This document shows, one piece after another, positions 60,452-64,000 of a stretch of 64,000 bases of DNA (position 1 is the stretch's first letter; each line of letters begins with the position of its first letter). Where the stretch lies: the NCBI GenBank assembly GCA_009760855.2, contig WPIO01000045.1, positions 2,619,501 to 2,683,500 of the forward strand. Reading direction: 5' to 3'. The stretch is from Cristatella mucedo (lineage: Eukaryota; Bryozoa; Phylactolaemata; Cristatellidae). Made by a program: the position numbers and the translations under genes. The notes below the pieces were generated by a model. It made no database searches, was not told where the DNA came from, and worked only from the letters and a program-made list of their open reading frames with translations.

Positions 60452-61595
60452 ACTGAGCAGCCACTCTTCCTCTTGCCGATGCGATTACCAATCAAAATCT
60501 ATGCATTCACTTCTATGCAGATGAAACTCAGTTTTACCCTCGCTTTGATCTTTCCCAGCCCTCCAGAACGTTGAATTCTTCCAACTCCTTTGCTGCATGC
60601 ATTAATGATATCCCCATATGGACAGTGGCGAACTTTATGAAATTAAATGATATAAAAACCAATTCGCTAGTCATGGTTAAATCAAGGATGCTTCAGAGAT
60701 TATAAAAGCTGATTCACGCAATCGGGCCTGCTAAAATATTTCCTGTTGAATTTCACTAAAATCCATGCGAAATTTTTCAAAGTTTACTTTCGTTAGACGA
60801 TCACATCAGCACCAAAGTCAAGTCTGACTACTTTCGGCTACATAACATTGCTAGAATTCGGCATTGTTTAGACAGCTGGCCACGTCTAAATTCATCCGTG
60901 CATTTTTAAAATCCCGTTTTGACTAATTCAACTCAAATCTTAAGAGTCTACCTGCCTGTGAGATCATACATTTACAGATTTGCAAAACTCTACAGCTAGG
61001 CTTGATCGGCGTAAGCAGCTCACTTGCCATATCACGCTACTTCTTGCCGACTAGCACTGGCTCCCAGTCAAGTAAAGCATAGACTTCAAGGTTTCGTCAC
61101 TCACTTTTATGTTACATTACTGTTTGCCCCCAGCCTACGTATCAGATCTACTTCTTCACCAGGTGACGCACCATACCACCCGCTTTCGGAATCTAACTGT
61201 GAGCCCATACCTCATACAAATCATGAAGCCATTGGAAACCGTGCCTTTCGAATCCTTGAACTCACTTCCGATCTGCTTCACGCCATCTGACTGGACGACA
61301 TTTAAAAAGAAACTAAAAAGGCATATAGTTATCTCAGCATTGATCGGTTCCCCGTGATTCATCCCTTACCTGCTTTTGCTTGCTGACACTGTGTATGCTA
61401 CCACGAACCATACTTGCATCCTAACCCTGTGCATGTTCCCCTAAACCTATTGTCCTTGATGTTTAATAGGCAGGCTACCACTAACCTACTACCGATCAAT
61501 CGTTATTCCTTTACAACCAATGTAAGGTGCTTAGGAAGATATCGAGATCTCTAAGCGTGCTGTACCAAGTGCAACATTATGATTACTACTTAGTA
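60452..61595 (+). mobile_element. L2-A LINE fragment, RT to 3' tail
   Basis: Begins at the PLADAITNQN segment and the polymerase box FYADET (60508-60528, second Asp changed to Glu). It continues with LSLDDHISTKVKSDYFRL, HNIARIRHCLDS, LAPSQVK, and YVSDLLLHQVTHHTTRF with ORF-end TTFKKKLKRHIVISALIGSP, then a worn 3' UTR. The tail GATATCGAGATCTCTAAGCG plus TGCTGTACCAAGTGC is at 61.54-61.58 kb. Several frameshifts. Confidence 0.85.
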
Positions 61596-63730
61596 TAATG
61601 AAAGCCACTTGTGCTTCTGTGTTCTTTTAGCCGCCACGTGTAAAGATTGTTTCGGCTATGAGTTTTCTACATCAAACTCGGCGTGTGGCTTGCTCTGGTA
61701 AGAAACCCCCACACCTTTTTCATCAGTGAGAAAAAAAGACAAAGACAGATTGCAACTCTTGCTTAGTATAAAATAAAGTGATACCAGTTTGAAGTGTAAT
61801 TTCCTTTGAACATGGTCCTAACGTTAGTAGGGATTTTAAAGTACACCAATCACAGAGAATTCACTTGACAGCCTCCATATAACAGCATAACTGAATGAGT
61901 TAAAAATCATCATTTTTAAGACTTTCAGACAGACTCGCTTGCTGCTAAACTGTTACTTTGTGCCAATGGCGTAACCAATTTTCTTAGAAATAAAACGTGC
62001 CTGCCTGGTAATTTAAGAGCTCTGAAATCGTTGAGCTGAAGATCTTTTCATGTGCGTCCACCTGTCATCTTCCAAAGAGCTTCTTTTATTTTGCTCAAGG
62101 TGCTGCGGATCTAGACTTTTCACTATGTTGTATTAAAAAAGTAATAACGAGTATTCTTTAAGCATTCCATATCAGTTTAAGCGATGGTAATTTCACCATC
62201 TAGTAACCATGGCTGCAATAGCATATAGACAACATAGTTGAATAAATTGTATTTCGCCGATGCCATTTTTCATCCATTGCAGCTTTTTCAACAACACAAC
62301 TATCTGGAACAGTTCTTATTAAAAACTCTTTCAGTAGATTTGTTGATTTTAAAAAGGTCCATCAATACTGCTCCATAGCTCACAGTTACTGTCATTTTCT
62401 CATCCAAATTATGGCTGACTAAAGCAAGAGCACTGACTGATTCATGTTAGTACCAGTTGCCAGATCAAGTCAACAATCGACCTTCAATGCCGTCCATGGT
62501 CACATTGCAGCGTATCTAGCTCCATCTGGGCTCCATTTGAGCTTCCTTGAAGCGTTCTATTCTCACATAGGAATTCATTCCATTATGGTATCCAAGTGTA
62601 CTCTGTGATACGGCTGCACAGTAATAGCCTTTCTCTTAATTCTTTGACGGTAGCAAGGATTTGGCGAAATCTCGGGCAAAAACAGAGGTGAAACTGCTCT
62701 AAAATCTCTCATTTTGCCTTGGTGCCTCAAGGCTTGCTTGTGAGCTGGACAATAAGCACCACGATCAACATGTGACTAGTGTACGCAAAAGAATCATTCT
62801 TGCGTGCTGCTAGCTTAGTGAAAGATGTTTTTTAATTTACTAACCGAGCTTTACACCGTTCATTCTCAGTTTCGGAGTTACAATCTGTATATTGTAAAGC
62901 ATTGTAACCATTCATTTCTAAGCGCTTGTACTTCAGCATACATTACACCGTTATGCTTGTGACAGTACATCCTTCCTTTGGCACGTGAAAAGGATAGCTT
63001 CAATACTGTTCAATTACTTTTCATTTCATGAGTAAATACAAGAAATCTATCGCTTTTAATACGCTTCTCATCCTCTGATCACACATTCATTTAAGTTCCA
63101 GCTTTAACATTCGCCGACATGTAGATTGAGCTTTCCTCTACGTTTCCATGGGCTTTAATTCGGCTGCATTATTTAAAAAAAAATACTTAAATATTGCGTT
63201 ATTACAAACTGCTGAGTATCTACAGGAATGCGCAAAGAACTTGCACTTCACATTGAAAGGTCTGACTGAGGACTGAGTTCACAGACTGACTGCCAGATGG
63301 CAGCTAGACAGTGCCAGTCGGCCGTCAATCAGCCCCTGACTTCCAGCTGAGTTACGTGATTGCGAAAAACTAGGGTCATGACTAAACTGCCTCTTTCTTT
63401 ATATTAGTCACTGCAAGTCTTTTAGTATTTATGACACTAGATTTCCCAAGAAAACTTGATTGCCGGTTGAAGTTTCGCTAATTTCCCGTCGTACATATCA
63501 GGATATCCTGGCGATGAAAGAGCTGACGATTCCAGCAGAAATCAGCAGCTGCTGTGCTACGTCTGCAACGTGAAATAGTCGCATTTTGGGCACTCCTATC
63601 CCTGTTGCAAAAGTTCTAAAATCAGAAATTCATTAATTAATTGCAGAAAAGTATCCATGCCTGCTTTTAATACCGTCGTTCGATTGATTTAGCTGCACAT
63701 TATCCAGAAAAATTAATTCGTGTGAGCTGA
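61596..63730. other. Unassigned DNA
   Basis: About 2 kb, mostly AT-rich. The minus strand from about 62.85 to 62.50 kb reads as partly open, Pro/Arg-rich sequence (HQGKMRDFRAVSPLF, CYRQRIKRKAITVQPYHR) broken by stops. This hints at a decayed coding relic that I cannot name. Confidence 0.35.
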
Positions 63731-63733
63731 TGG

Positions 63734-63918
63734 TGAGCCGTGATGGCACACTAGGTAAGGTGGTTGCTTTCACGACCTCGGTCCCGAGGTCGTGGGTTCG
63801 ATTCCTGCGGTGGGCGATTCTTTATCGCCACTGCAAGCGGTGGTGATAGCCATAAAGGCTCTTCTGTCGCTATACAAAAAGAGGCTGTTTAATCAGCTAG
63901 GGTTTATTTTATTTATTG
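63734..63918 (+). mobile_element. SINE2, best copy
   Basis: GAGCCGTGATGGCACACTAG plus GTAAGGTGG (A box), then the inverted repeat ACGACCTCGG-TC-CCGAGGTCGT (63772-63793), then GGGTTCGATTCC (B box). GTCGCTATACAAAAAGAGGC and TGTTTAATCAGCTAGGG follow, ending in TTTATTTTATTTATT. The Pol III boxes look functional and the copy is little worn. Confidence 0.92.
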
Positions 63919-64000
63919 TAGGCCCAAATCCAGGGTTAGTATAAATGCATCGGGATTCCATTTTAAGAGAACGTACCAAGTTACTAGCGTTGGCCTTCAA

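Noticed and set aside
63734-63918. Possible true tRNA gene
   Set aside because: A and B boxes are present, but no cloverleaf acceptor pairing is visible. The sequence continues into a SINE body and has two other copies in the window.

Overview
This is an AT-rich, intron-rich, repeat-loaded stretch of an animal nuclear genome. It has no operons, no bacterial or viral gene blocks and no long single-exon gene. The signs are GT-AG exons separated by introns of several kilobases, L2/CR1-type LINE debris on both strands, tRNA-derived SINEs and long (TA)n, (CA)n, (TG)n and (TC)n microsatellites. A bilaterian invertebrate, perhaps a lophotrochozoan such as a mollusc or flatworm, is my best guess from the fucolectin-EGF exon type plus L2 and RTE repeats. 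That guess is inference and is not proven here.

The only convincing host gene lies on the minus strand, with its 5' side at high coordinates, and is cut by the window. Six exons fit it: an EGF-like exon (31964-32116), a fucolectin/FTP N-half (25310-25558), an EGF-like exon (21926-22057), an FTP N-half (14142-14372), an FTP C-half (9495-9719) and a cysteine-rich EGF-like exon (697-855). Every one has an AG acceptor, a GT donor and phase 1 at both ends, so any can join any other in frame. The product looks like a secreted or membrane lectin-like protein made of repeated FTP + EGF units. A decayed FTP N-half with intact splice acceptor at 57.37-57.60 kb shows that more units once existed upstream. 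The FTP C-half and first EGF exon of the middle unit were not found; only a doubtful relic at 22.2-22.3 kb remains.

Almost everything else that can be named is mobile DNA. Family L2-A (endonuclease + reverse transcriptase, 3' end with a complementary AGCGCC/GGCGCT stem and an ATT-rich tail) has about twenty fragments. They include a near-complete but broken copy at 26.4-29.9 kb, one with a 370-codon open RT frame at 39.94-41.06 kb that carries damaged catalytic motifs, and a nested cluster from 33.9 to 39.0 kb. Family L2-B shares RT ancestry but ends in ACATT repeats. An RTE-like fragment (15.3-15.6 kb) and an unnamed GC-richer repeat (8.93-9.31 and 23.35-23.48 kb) are also present.

Two tRNA-derived SINE families occur. 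SINE1 ends in an L2-A-like tail and often runs into (TA)n. SINE2 has a perfect 10-bp inverted repeat between its A and B boxes, and two copies sit at nearly the same site inside two different L2-A copies. The oddest block is 55.24-56.31 kb: a degenerate TTTAGGG-like array, a CpG-rich island, (CA)n(TA)n, and inverted arrays of a GGGGAAATRTC-type motif at its two ends.

The rest (most of 2-4, 7-9, 10.2-12, 19-20.4, 44-47, 48.9-52, 53-54.7, 56.3-60.2 and 61.6-63.7 kb) is AT-rich intronic or intergenic DNA in which I see no gene.
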